Of a DNA stretch of 64,000 nucleotides, positions 52,741 through 61,810 are shown in pieces (the stretch's first letter is position 1; each line of letters begins with the position of its first letter). Below the pieces are notes generated by a model. That model made no database searches. It worked only from the letters and a program-made list of their open reading frames with translations, and was not told the DNA's origin. Where the stretch lies: contig CAVUSZ010000016.1 of the NCBI GenBank assembly GCA_963744255.1, forward strand, positions 186,001 to 250,000, given 5' to 3'. Source of the stretch: DATEDA01 sp963744255 (GTDB lineage Bacteria > Pseudomonadota > Gammaproteobacteria > Burkholderiales > SG8-39). Both the position numbers and the translations under genes were made by a program.

Positions 52741-54417
52741 TCATGCGCCGGCGCGCATGAGCCGGCGCGAAACGAAGAGCACGGGCAGCAGACCGACCGC
52801 CACGATGACGAGCGACGGCACGGCCGCCTCGGCGAGCCGCTCGTCCTTGGTGAAGTTGTAGGCGGCGACCGCGAGCGTGTCGAAGTTGAACGGTCGCAGC
52901 GCGAACGTTGCCGGCAGCTCCTTCACCGTGTCGACGAAGACCAGCAGCGCGGCCGTCGAGAGGCTGGAGGCGAGGAGCGGCGCGTGCACGCGCGCAAGCG
53001 TTGCGAGCGGGCCGGCGCCGAGGCTGCGCGCGGCGTCCTCCATGCTCGGCGTCACCCGCGCGAGGCCTGCCTCCACCGTCTGGAGCGCCACCGCGAGGAA
53101 CCGCACGAGGTACGCGTAGACGAGCGCGGCGATCGTGCCGGTGAAGACGAGCCCGACGTCCGCGCCGAACGCGCTCTGGATCCAGTCGGCGAGGAGATTG
53201 TCGAGCTTGCCGAGCGGGACCAGGATCCCGACGGCGATCACCGCGCCGGGGATCGCGTAACCGAGCGTGGCGGCGCGGCTCGCGCGCGCGATGAGCGGCC
53301 GCTGCGCCAGCCGCGCCGCGTACGCCATCAGCACCGCGATTCCGACGGCGGCCACTGCCGTCACGCTGGCGACGGTCACGCTGTTCGCGATCTGGCCGAC
53401 CACGCGGCCGTCCAGCGCGGCCTCCGCCGAGGTGAGCGCGACCTCGAGCAGGATTCCCGCCGGGAGCAGGAATCCGAACAGCACCGGGGCACCGCAGCCG
53501 ACGAAGGCGGCAAGCGCAGCCCCGCCCCGCAACCGCTGCGGCGGTTGCGGCGTGCGGAGTGCCGTTGCGTGATAGCGCGCGCCACCGCGGTTCCAGCGCT
53601 CGATCGCGAGCACGAGCACCACGAAAGCCAGAAGACAGGTGGCGAGTTGGCTCGCCGCCGCGACGTCGCCCATTCCCAGCCACGCCTTGAAGATCCCGAC
53701 TGTGAAGGTTTCGACCGCAAAGTACGACACCACGCCGAAGTCGGCGAGGGTCTCCATCAGCGCGAGTGCCGTGCCCGCGGCGATCGCGGGGCGCGCGAGC
53801 GGCGCCGCAACGCGAAAGAAGCGGCCCCACCCGCCGTAGCCCGCCAGGCGTCCAGCCTCCAGCGCGCTCCGCGACAGCTCCAGGAAGCTCGTGCGCGCGA
53901 GCAGGTAGACGTACGGATACAGCGCGAACGAGAACATCGCGACCGCGCCGTAGAGCGAGCGGATCTCGGGAAACCAGTACTCCCGCGCCTGCCACCCGGT
54001 AAGCGCGCGCAAAGTCGTCTGCACCGGGCCGGTGAACTGCAGCCAGTCGGTGTACGCATAGGCCATCACGTAGGCCGGCATCGCGAGCGGCAGGACGAGC
54101 GCCCACTCGAGCACGTGCCGGCCGGGGAAGCGGTAGGCGGTGAGGAGCCAAGCGGTGAGAACGCCGATCGACACGACGCCGCAGGTGACGCCGAGCAGCA
54201 GCAGCAAGGTGTTCCACAGGTAGCCGGGCAGCACGGTCGCGGCGAGGTGCGCCCACGTCGACTCGCCCGGAGCGAACACGTTCGCGACCACCGCTGCGAG
54301 CGGCGCGAGGACGAGCGCCGTGATCGCGAGCGCGATCAGCCCGAGCGCGCCCAGCGGCCGCTTCGGCCGTGCGACCGGCATCCCTAGCGTCGCGGCCTGT
54401 CCCACACCCCGCCTCAC
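52741..54417 (-). CDS. fbpB: Ferric iron ABC transporter permease
   Basis: A 558-residue FbpB-type permease, a fusion of two BPD_transp_1 halves with twelve predicted helices. EAA-like loops are seen in each half (AGRLAGYGGWGRFFRVAAP and AARSLGAGPLATLARVHAP), as in FbpB/FutB. GTG 54417 is chosen because GAGGGG lies upstream; TTG 54444 sits in the Fur palindrome and is unlikely. It is on the opposite strand to both the binding protein and the ATPase, an unusual layout. Confidence 0.9.
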   Translation of the reverse strand: MRRGVGQAATLGMPVARPKRPLGALGLIALAITALVLAPLAAVVANVFAPGESTWAHLAATVLPGYLWNTLLLLLGVTCGVVSIGVLTAWLLTAYRFPGRHVLEWALVLPLAMPAYVMAYAYTDWLQFTGPVQTTLRALTGWQAREYWFPEIRSLYGAVAMFSFALYPYVYLLARTSFLELSRSALEAGRLAGYGGWGRFFRVAAPLARPAIAAGTALALMETLADFGVVSYFAVETFTVGIFKAWLGMGDVAAASQLATCLLAFVVLVLAIERWNRGGARYHATALRTPQPPQRLRGGAALAAFVGCGAPVLFGFLLPAGILLEVALTSAEAALDGRVVGQIANSVTVASVTAVAAVGIAVLMAYAARLAQRPLIARASRAATLGYAIPGAVIAVGILVPLGKLDNLLADWIQSAFGADVGLVFTGTIAALVYAYLVRFLAVALQTVEAGLARVTPSMEDAARSLGAGPLATLARVHAPLLASSLSTAALLVFVDTVKELPATFALRPFNFDTLAVAAYNFTKDERLAEAAVPSLVIVAVGLLPVLFVSRRLMRAGA

Positions 54418-54439
54418 TGTCCCCCTCGCAGAGGATTCT

Positions 54440-54484
54440 AACAAGAATGATTCTTGTTTCTAGGCCAGGCGAGATACGTATAAT
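54440..54484. promoter_or_regulatory. Perfect Fur-like palindrome and fbpC promoter
   Basis: AACAAGAAT-G-ATTCTTGTT (54440-54458) is a perfect 9-1-9 palindrome resembling a Fur box. It overlaps a TAGAAT -10 (minus strand, 54440-54435) of the permease gene and the -35 region of fbpC, whose TATAAT is at 54479-54484. One site would control both directions. Confidence 0.7.
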
Positions 54485-54493
54485 CAGTACGAT

Positions 54494-55573
54494 ATGAGCG
54501 ACCCGGGTCCGCTCCTCGAGCTGCGTGATCTTCACCAGGCCTACGACGACCGCGCGGTCGTGCGCGGCCTCTCGTTTACGCTCGAACGCGGCGCGATCGG
54601 TTGCCTGCTCGGCCCGAGCGGCTGCGGCAAGACGACCGTGCTCCGGTGCATCGCCGGCTTCGAGCCGGCGTCGCGCGGTGAGATCCTGCTCAACGGCCGC
54701 ATCGTCTCGGGGCCGGGCGTAACAGTTCCGCCGGAGCAACGGCGGATCGGGATGGTGTTCCAGGACTACGCGCTCTTTCCTCACCTCTCGGTCGCCGAGA
54801 ACATCGGCTTCGGCCTGCACGGTCTCGCGCGGCGAGAGCGGGCCCGGCGCGTCGCGGAGCTGGTCGAAGGGGTGGGGCTCGGCGGGCATGCACACAAGTA
54901 TCCGCACGAGCTCTCGGGCGGCCAGCAGCAGCGGGTAGCGCTCGCGCGCGCGCTCGCTCCGCAGCCCGAGCTGCTGCTCCTCGACGAGCCGTTCTCGAAC
55001 CTCGACGTCGAGATGCGCGAACGGTTGGGGCTGGAGGTGCGCGAGATCATCAAGCGCACCCGGACGACCGCGGTTCTCGTCACGCACGACCAGCACGAGG
55101 CGTTCGCGATCGCCGACGAGATCGGGATCGTGCACCAGGGCCGGATCGAGCAGTGGGACCTCGCCTACAACCTCTACCATCGCCCCGCAAACCGCTTCAT
55201 CGCCGATTTCGTCGGCCAGGGCGTCTTCCTGCCCGGCGCAGTCCGGAACCCGCGCGAGGTCGAGATCGAGCTCGGCCTGCTGAAGGGCGAGATCCCGCAT
55301 CAATGCGAGATCGGCTGCGAGATCTGCGGCAAGGGGTGTCACGTGGAGGTGCTACTGAGGCCCGACGACGTCGTCCACGACGACGCCGCCCCGCAGAAAG
55401 CAGAGGTGCTCCACAAGGCGTTTCGTGGCGCCGAGATCCTCTACACGCTGAAGCTGGAGAGCGGTCGCAAGGTACTCGCGCTCGTGCCCAGCCACCACAA
55501 CCACGCGCTCGGCGAGCGGATCGGCATCCGGCTCGACGTCGACCACGTGGTCGCGTTCGCGCCAGAGCGCTGA
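54494..55573 (+). CDS. fbpC: Ferric iron ABC transporter ATPase
   Basis: A 359-residue ABC ATPase. Walker A GPSGCGKT (40-47), LSGGQ signature (140-144), Walker B LLLLDEP (160-166) and H-loop His198 are intact, followed by a TOBE-like regulatory domain. Within that domain a Cys-x3-Cys-x2-Cys-x3-Cys cluster (Cys271, 275, 278, 282) precedes VEVLLRPDD and could bind a metal or iron-sulfur cluster. The TATAAT box ends nine bases before the ATG and no ribosome site is seen. Its stop forms a 6-bp hairpin with that of the convergent TonB-like gene. Confidence 0.93.
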   Translation: MSDPGPLLELRDLHQAYDDRAVVRGLSFTLERGAIGCLLGPSGCGKTTVLRCIAGFEPASRGEILLNGRIVSGPGVTVPPEQRRIGMVFQDYALFPHLSVAENIGFGLHGLARRERARRVAELVEGVGLGGHAHKYPHELSGGQQQRVALARALAPQPELLLLDEPFSNLDVEMRERLGLEVREIIKRTRTTAVLVTHDQHEAFAIADEIGIVHQGRIEQWDLAYNLYHRPANRFIADFVGQGVFLPGAVRNPREVEIELGLLKGEIPHQCEIGCEICGKGCHVEVLLRPDDVVHDDAAPQKAEVLHKAFRGAEILYTLKLESGRKVLALVPSHHNHALGERIGIRLDVDHVVAFAPER

Positions 55574-55583
55574 CCGACCGCGG

Positions 55584-56338
55584 TCAGCTCTCGCTCTTCA
55601 GCTCGTACAGCACCGGGATCTCGACCACGATCTCGCGGTGCCGGAGCGCCGGCGGGATCGGTGTCGCCGCGGTCGCCTTTCGCATCGTGTCGACCGCCTG
55701 TCGGTCGAGCAGCTCGTGGCCGCTCGAGCGCTTCACTGTCACCGTTGCCGGCTCGCCGCCGGCACCGATCACGAGGCGCACGTCCACCCTCCCCTGGACG
55801 CCGCGATCGACAGCCTGCGCCGGATACTGCTTGAGCCGCTTCGCGGCGCCGATGAGGGCGAGCCGGTACTGGGCGAGCGAACCCGCTTCGAGCGCTTCGT
55901 CGCCGGCGCGCGGCGCGAGCGTCGGGGTCCCGAGCGCGAGCACGGGCCGGGCCTCGCTTTTCGTGTCCCCGGCGGGCGCACTCTCGGTCACCGTCGCGGG
56001 CGCCGCCGCCGGTGACGCGGCAGGCTCGACGCGCTCGGCAGCCGGCGACACCGCAACCGCGGCGGGCTTCGGCCTGGGTGCCGCCCGCTTGGGCTGCGGT
56101 GCGATGCGCTCCGGCGGTGCCACCGCTGGCGCTTGCGCTTCCGGCATCGCGACCGCCGGCGCGCGGCCGGCTCGAGCCAGGCGTTCAACGGCGCGCTCGC
56201 GGGTCGCTCGGAGTACGTCCAGAGGTCCGGGAGGCCGGCGAGCGCCACCGCGTGCAGGGCAATCGATGCGGCGAGCGCCGCAAGGAGCGGCCCCGCGCCT
56301 CCGGCATCCGGCAACCCCGCCAGCTCGCGCACCGTCAT
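55584..56338 (-). pseudogene. TonB-family energy transducer, frameshifted
   Basis: Start ATG 56338 gives a short cytoplasmic part, a membrane helix (LLAALAASIALHAVALAGL) and WLEPA, ending in the wrong frame near 56165. The next frame continues with a Pro-rich linker (APPERIAPQPKRAAPRPKPA) and a TonB C-terminal domain (YPAQAVDRGVQGRVDVRLVI) to the stop. A one-base loss between about 56159 and 56173 joins them. All three TonB parts are in order, so the gene is probably intact in the organism or only recently broken. ATG overlaps the nadE stop. The TonB-like gene lies next to the iron transporter, but outer-membrane receptors are absent here. Confidence 0.8.
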
Positions 56339-58380
56339 TCCGGGATCGCGTCGATCGCGGCGAGCCAGGCGGCGGCCTCGCCGTCGCTCGGTGCGCGCCA
56401 GTCGCTGCGCGGCGAGAGCGATCCGCCCGAGCCGACCTTGGGCGCATTGGGCATCGCGCTCCGCTTGTACTGGGACAGCTGGAAGAATCGCTGCGCGAAC
56501 ACCCGCAGCCAGCGCTTGATCTCGGGGAGCGAATACTCGTTGCGGCGCACCTGCGGAATGTCGGGCCAGGTACCGCGGGTGCGATCCTGCCACGCATGCC
56601 ACGCGAGGAACGCGACCTTCTGCGGCGAATAGCCGAAGCGCAGCGTGTAGTAGAGATGGAAGTCCTGCAGCTCGTACGGTCCGACGACGCTCTCCGAGGT
56701 CTGGCCCGGCTGGGTGCCGTTCGCGCCCGGCACGAGCTCCGGGCTGATCTCGGTGTCGAGCACGTCCATGAGCAGCCTGCTCGCGTCGCCGCCGAGCTGT
56801 CCGGTGCGCGCGACGTAGCGAACGAGATACTGCACCAACGTCTTCGGGACACTCGCGTTGACGTGGTAGTGCGACATGTGATCGCCGACGCCGTAGGTGC
56901 ACCAGCCGAGCGCGAGCTCGGAGAGATCTCCCGTGCCGACGACCGGCGCATGGTGCAGGTTGGCGAGCCGGAAAAGATGGCTCGTCCGCTCGCCGGCCTG
57001 GACGTTCTCGAACGTCACGTCGTAGACCTTCTCGCCGCGCGCATACGGGTGCCCGATGTCCTTGAGCATCTGCAGGCACGCCGGGCGGATGTCGATCTCG
57101 TTCGCGGTCGCGCCCGCCGCCTTCATCAGCCGCCGCGCCTGGTCGAGCGTGCGTGCGGAGGTCGCGAAGCCCGGCATCGTGTAGGCGAGGATGTTCGAGC
57201 GCGCGAGCCCCATCACGTCCATCGCCCGCGCGCAGACGATCAACGCCTGCGTCGAGTCCAGCCCGCCCGAGATGCCGATCACCACGCGTTCGGCGCCGAT
57301 CGACCTGAGACGCTTGGCGAGCCCGTGGACCTGGATGTCGTAGACCTCCTGGCAGCGCGCATCGCGCGTGGCCGGGTCGGACGGCACGTACGGGAAGCGC
57401 TCGTAGCGCCGCTCGAGCGCGAGCTCGCGGTCGGCGGGCAGCTCCGCGGCGAAGCGCACGGTGCGGAAGCGCGACACCTCGTGCGCGTGGCGCCGGATCG
57501 ACTCGCCGAAGCTGTTCTGCCGCATGCGGTCCTGCGCGATGCGGTCGAGGTCGATGTCGGCGGCGACGAGCTGCGAGCCGTAAGCGAAGCGCTCCGACTC
57601 GGCGAGCAGGGAGCCGTTCTCGTAGACGAACCCATGGCCGTCCCAGGCGAGATCGGTCGTCGATTCGCCGAAGCCGGCGGCGCTGTAGAGATAGGCGGCG
57701 AGGCAGCGCGCCGACTGGTTCGAGCCGAGCTCGCGCCGGTACTGATCCTTGCCGACGACGATGTTCGACGCCGAAAGATTGAGCAGCACCGTCGCGCCCG
57801 CGAGCGCGGCGTACGACGACGGCGGGATCGGCGTCCACAGGTCCTCGCAGATCTCGGCGTGGAAGGCGAAGAGCGGCTGATTCTCGAGCTGGAACACCAG
57901 GCCGGAGCCGAACGGCACGTCTTTCTGTCCCAGCAGATCGATGGTGGCGCGCGCGACGACGTCGCCGGGCGTGAACTGCCTGAGCTCGTAGAACTCGCGG
58001 TAGTTCGGCAGATAGGTCTTCGGCGTCACGCCGAGAACGCGCCCGCCGTGCACGACCACGGCACAGTTGAAGAGCAGGCTGTCGACGACGAGCGGAACGC
58101 CGACGACGGCGATGACCGGGATCTCGCGCGACGCCCCGACGACGCGCCCGAGCGCGCCTAGAGCGCCGTCGAGCAGCGCCTGCTGGTGGAAGAGATCCTC
58201 GCAGGAATACGCCGAGAGCCCGAGCTCGGGGAAGAGTGCGAGGATCGCGCGCCGGCGTCCCGCCTCTTCGAGCAGCGCGACGGACTTGTCGGCGTTGAAC
58301 GCCGGATCCGCGACGCGCACCTCCGGGATGCAGATCGCAACCCGGGCAAAATTGTGCCGGTAGAGGTTGAAGAACGACAC
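56335..58380 (-). CDS. nadE: Glutamine-dependent NAD+ synthetase
   Basis: A 681-residue two-domain enzyme. The N-terminal nitrilase-like glutaminase shows Glu (FPELGLSAY), Lys (PKTYLPNYREFYE) and Cys (HAEICEDLW); the C-terminal synthetase domain has the PP-loop ISGGLDST. It converts deamido-NAD to NAD with glutamine as amide donor. The GTG at 58380 is the start. The patatin gene precedes it by 38 bases and the TonB-like gene overlaps its end, so all three are probably one transcript. Confidence 0.94.
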   Translation of the reverse strand: MSFFNLYRHNFARVAICIPEVRVADPAFNADKSVALLEEAGRRRAILALFPELGLSAYSCEDLFHQQALLDGALGALGRVVGASREIPVIAVVGVPLVVDSLLFNCAVVVHGGRVLGVTPKTYLPNYREFYELRQFTPGDVVARATIDLLGQKDVPFGSGLVFQLENQPLFAFHAEICEDLWTPIPPSSYAALAGATVLLNLSASNIVVGKDQYRRELGSNQSARCLAAYLYSAAGFGESTTDLAWDGHGFVYENGSLLAESERFAYGSQLVAADIDLDRIAQDRMRQNSFGESIRRHAHEVSRFRTVRFAAELPADRELALERRYERFPYVPSDPATRDARCQEVYDIQVHGLAKRLRSIGAERVVIGISGGLDSTQALIVCARAMDVMGLARSNILAYTMPGFATSARTLDQARRLMKAAGATANEIDIRPACLQMLKDIGHPYARGEKVYDVTFENVQAGERTSHLFRLANLHHAPVVGTGDLSELALGWCTYGVGDHMSHYHVNASVPKTLVQYLVRYVARTGQLGGDASRLLMDVLDTEISPELVPGANGTQPGQTSESVVGPYELQDFHLYYTLRFGYSPQKVAFLAWHAWQDRTRGTWPDIPQVRRNEYSLPEIKRWLRVFAQRFFQLSQYKRSAMPNAPKVGSGGSLSPRSDWRAPSDGEAAAWLAAIDAIPE

Positions 58381-58418
58381 GGCGAATTCAGCGCATGCGA
58401 ATCGTCATTTTGCCGTAA

Positions 58419-59596
58419 TCAGCGAGCCCCCGTCCCGCGGTGAATATCATGCGTCGCGACCGCCCGGTCGCCCGCCGGCCGCTCGAGGAAGTCGGGTCGG
58501 GCGAGCGACGCCTTCGCGTCCTCGTACCCCGCCTCCCAATGGAAGCGCATTGCGATCGAGCTGAATTCGTAGTCCTTGGCGTGGGTCTCGTACTCTTTCG
58601 CCCGGTAGATGAGGTGGACCACGTTCATGACTTTGCGGCACCCTTCCTCGCGCGAGGCGCGCGACCTCCGGCTGGATGCGCACCGCCGGCGGCAGCGCGT
58701 CCACCGCGAGCTGGATGAGCCGCCGCAGGTTCTGCCGCCGCGCGAAGCGGTCGGTCCCCTTCCGGGTGCGGCTCGAGTACAGGATGTCCTTCTGTCGCTC
58801 GAGCACTTCCAGCACAGTCGCGCGGCGCTTCACCCTTCGCGCTCCAGAGGTCGACCTGGAAGGCGAGCGTGTCGCGGCGGGGCTCGTCGTCGAGCACGTA
58901 CTCGAGCGGCGTGTTGGAGACGAGGCCGCCGTCCCAGTAGCGCTTGCCGCGCACCGCGACCGAGGCGAACGCGGGCGGCAACGCGCCCGAGGCCATGATG
59001 TGCTCGGGGCCGAGCGGCCGATCCTCGGGCGTGCCCGTGTCGAAGTACTTGAAGTTTCCGGTTTCCACTTCGACCGCGCCGAACGTCGCGCGCATGCCGC
59101 CGAAGTTGAGATGCTCGAAATCGACGAGGCGATCGAGTGTCGCGCGCAGGGGTGCCGTATCGTAGAAGCTCGTCGCGCCCTCGGTCCCCGCCGAGCGCAG
59201 CCACGGCGGCGGCAGGCGCGGCTCGAAGAATCCCGGCTGACCGCGCACCATCACCTGCGCGGCCGCCGTGAGGCCCGCGAGCCCGCGCAACGAGAAGTCG
59301 CCGAACCACGCCTGCGAGACGAGCCGCAGATCCGGCGCCTCGAACGGCAGCGCGCCGTGCGACACGGTTTCCCAGAATTCCCGCAGCCGTTCCAGGCGGC
59401 GCTCGGGCGGGTTGCCGGCGATGATCGCGGCGTTGACCGCGCCGATCGAGATGCCGGCGACCCACGTCGGACGGACGCCCGCTTCGTCGAGCGCCTGGTA
59501 CACGCCCGCCTGGTACGCGCCAAGCGCCCCGCCGCCTTGCAGGCACAAGGCGATGCGCTCGTACCTCGCGGCAAGCTCGGCCGGCGTCGCACTCAT
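58419..59596 (-). pseudogene. Patatin-like phospholipase with DUF3734, two frameshifts
   Basis: The frame from ATG 59596 has the patatin oxyanion loop (CLQGGGALGAYQAGV), Ser nucleophile (GISIGAVNAA) and Asp (YWDGGLVSN), then leaves frame after WSAKGEAPRD near 58816. VLEVLERQKDILYSSRTR continues one frame over to near 58640, and EGCRKVMNVVHLIYRAKEYE continues in the third frame to 58419. One extra base (T) at about 58816 and a 1- or 2-base shift near 58640 join the parts. The full order is that of DUF3734 patatins. Sequencing error or recent decay are both possible. Confidence 0.82.
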
Positions 59597-59626
59597 CGAT
59601 CGATGCTAGCACGCGGGGCTTTGCCG

Positions 59627-59632
59627 TAGACT
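59627..59632 (+). promoter_or_regulatory. -10 box of the OYE gene
   Basis: TAGACT, eight bases before the ATG at 59641 with no ribosome site between, again suggesting a leaderless start. Confidence 0.4.
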
Positions 59633-59640
59633 CGGCTGGC

Positions 59641-61098
59641 ATGTGGCGTCCTCCGCAACGAATCAGGTGGAAGGCGGCGCCTGGCCGGTGGCCGACGCGC
59701 GACGAAGCGGCGCGCTCGCGGCTCTTCAGTCCGATCGCGATCCGGCGCATGCCGCTCGAGAGCCGCACCTGGGTCCCGGCGATGGTGCCGTGGCGGGCGA
59801 CCGAAGAAGGCTTCGTCACCGACGAGAACCTGGCCTGGTACGAGCGATTCGCTCGCGGCAAGCCGGGCGCGATCGTCGTCGAGGCGACCGGCATCCGCGA
59901 CATCCCTTCCGGGCCGCTGTTGCGCATCGGCCACGACCGCTTTCTCCCCGGCTTGCGGGAGCTCGTGCAGACGGTGCACCGCGCGAGCGAGGGCCGTACG
60001 CGGCTCCTCATCCAGCTCATCGATTTCCTCGCGATCCGCCGGCGGCCGGAGCCCGAGAAATTCTTCGGGCGCTTTCTCGAGATCCAGCCCTGGCATCGCG
60101 AGCGCCTCGGCGCGGAGGGCTGGCCGGAGGTGCAGGTCCGCACCGTGCTCGCCGCGCTCCCCGAGGACGAGCTCGCGCGCGTGCTCGAGACCCGCGAGCT
60201 GGAAGCGCTGCGGTTCGGCTATCGCGAGCGCGTCACCGACATGGATCTCGCCCATGTCCGCGAGCTGCCGCGCGTGCTGCCTGATCTCTTCGCCCGGGCT
60301 GCACGCCGTGCGCGCGAGGCAGGGTTCGACGGCGTCGAGCTGCACTATGCGCACGCGTACACGATGGCGTCGTTTCTCTCGCGGCTCAACGACCGCACCG
60401 ATGGCTACGGCGGTGCGCGCGAGCAGCGCGTGCGGCTGCCGCTGGAAGTGTTCGGGCGCGTGCGCGAGGCGGCGGGCGACGACTACACGATCGGCTGCCG
60501 CTTCCTCGCGGAGGAATGCGTCGCGGGCGGCAACACGGTCGCCGACACGGCGTTCTTCGGCGTCGAGTTCGCGCGCGCCGGCATGGATTTCCTGTCGCTC
60601 TCGCGCGGCGGCAAGTTCGACGACGCGAAGCAGCCCGCGGTCGGCTGGGCGGCCTATCCGTACACCGGGCCGAGCGGCTACGAGTGCATGCCCCAATACG
60701 TCTCGGACGAGCGCGGCCCGTTCGGGCGCAACGTCGATCCGACCGCGGCGATCCGCCATGCGGTCCGCGCGGCGGGATTCGAAACGCCCGTGGTTGTGAC
60801 CGGCGGCATCCACGGCTTCGATCAGGCCGAGGCACTGCTCGCCGAGGGCAAGGCCGACGTCGTCGGCTTCGCGCGGCAGAGCCTCGCGGACCCCGACTGG
60901 TTCCAGAAGGTGCGCCTCGGCTACGGCGCGGAGGTGCTCGTCTGCGAATACACGAACTATTGCGAGGCGCTCGATCAGAAGCACCACCAAGTCACGTGCC
61001 AGCTCTGGGACCGGGAGGCACTCGACGAGCCGGGCGTGGCCAGGACGAAAGACGGGAAGCGGCGGCTGGTCCCGCCAGCCTGGAAGCCGCCTGGGTAG
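59641..61098 (+). CDS. NADH:flavin oxidoreductase (OYE family)
   Basis: A 485-residue Old Yellow Enzyme-like flavoprotein. The TIM-barrel motifs include the VELHYAHAYTMASFLSRLND region (substrate-binding His residues), DRTDGYGG, and the late VVVTGGIHGFDQAEALL and ADVVGFARQSLADP strands for FMN phosphate. The C-terminal VCEYTNYCEAL...VTCQLWD carries three Cys, recalling but not completing the four-Cys cluster site of dienoyl-CoA reductases. Substrate unknown. It has a -10 box eight bases before the ATG and is divergent from the patatin gene. Confidence 0.88.
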   Translation: MWRPPQRIRWKAAPGRWPTRDEAARSRLFSPIAIRRMPLESRTWVPAMVPWRATEEGFVTDENLAWYERFARGKPGAIVVEATGIRDIPSGPLLRIGHDRFLPGLRELVQTVHRASEGRTRLLIQLIDFLAIRRRPEPEKFFGRFLEIQPWHRERLGAEGWPEVQVRTVLAALPEDELARVLETRELEALRFGYRERVTDMDLAHVRELPRVLPDLFARAARRAREAGFDGVELHYAHAYTMASFLSRLNDRTDGYGGAREQRVRLPLEVFGRVREAAGDDYTIGCRFLAEECVAGGNTVADTAFFGVEFARAGMDFLSLSRGGKFDDAKQPAVGWAAYPYTGPSGYECMPQYVSDERGPFGRNVDPTAAIRHAVRAAGFETPVVVTGGIHGFDQAEALLAEGKADVVGFARQSLADPDWFQKVRLGYGAEVLVCEYTNYCEALDQKHHQVTCQLWDREALDEPGVARTKDGKRRLVPPAWKPPG

Positions 61099-61198
61099 AA
61101 ACCCGCCCGGGGCGTCCGTTCATGGCCCGCTCTTTTATGGCGGACAGATCGGGATCGCCGCATAATGAAGGTGTTACGGGACGGAAGGGAGGCCCCTT

Positions 61199-61756
61199 AT
61201 GAAGAACAGCCTGCTGCAGCTCGGTGCTGGTGCTGCGCTCGCCCTGGCATCGCTCGCCGCCTCGGGCCAAACCCCCCAACCGGGCCAGAGCGACGTGGTC
61301 GAGCTGGACTACCTGCGCTACGAAGGGCGCTACTACGAGATCGCCCGGCTCGACAATTGGAGGCAGCGGAACTGCGAGTCCGACGTGGTGACGACGTTCG
61401 TGCGCCGGGTCGAAGGCGACGTGTCGTTCATCAACCAGTGCATCGAGAAGGACAAGACCTGGGTGATGGACATCGGACGGCTCGTGACCACCGGCAGCGG
61501 TCAGCGCCCCGGCGAGCTGCGGTTCGGGCCCGACCTGATCGGCTGGGGGCCCTGGTACAACGGCACCTATCGTCTGATCGAGCTCTCCGGCGACTTCAGC
61601 TACGCGATGTTCGGCGACCCGGACGGCTCGCGGCTCTGGATCCTGTCCCGCACGCGCAACATGGACGAGCAGACCTACCACCGTCTCGTTGCCCGCGCCG
61701 CCGAGCGCGGCTACGACACCTCGAAGCTGATCCGCGCGGTGCAGCGCGGCTTGTAG
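61199..61756 (+). CDS. Lipocalin-family exported protein
   Basis: A 185-residue protein with a signal peptide (MKNSLLQLGAGAALALASLA) and the lipocalin hallmark LRYEGRYYEIARLDNW near residue 40, where G-x-W is G-x-Y. The LWILSRTRNMDEQTYHRLVA region is the Blc-type C-terminal strand and helix. No lipobox Cys is evident, so it is likely soluble in the periplasm. Bacterial Blc binds lysophospholipids. AAGGGAGG lies upstream of the ATG, and a hairpin terminator follows. Confidence 0.86.
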   Translation: MKNSLLQLGAGAALALASLAASGQTPQPGQSDVVELDYLRYEGRYYEIARLDNWRQRNCESDVVTTFVRRVEGDVSFINQCIEKDKTWVMDIGRLVTTGSGQRPGELRFGPDLIGWGPWYNGTYRLIELSGDFSYAMFGDPDGSRLWILSRTRNMDEQTYHRLVARAAERGYDTSKLIRAVQRGL

Positions 61757-61775
61757 CGAAAACCGCCCGGGAAAC

Positions 61776-61804
61776 GCGCCCGTCAAGGGCGCATTCCGTT
61801 TTCA
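61776..61804 (+). terminator. Probable terminator after the lipocalin gene
   Basis: A 6-bp stem (61776-61781/61787-61792, five-base loop) followed by ATTCCGTTTTC. The T-run is short and a little late, so strength is uncertain. Confidence 0.5.
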
Positions 61805-61810
61805 ACCCGG

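Noticed and set aside
55153..58161. A 1002-codon plus-strand open frame
   Set aside because: It covers the end of fbpC out of frame and the antisense of TonB-like and nadE genes.
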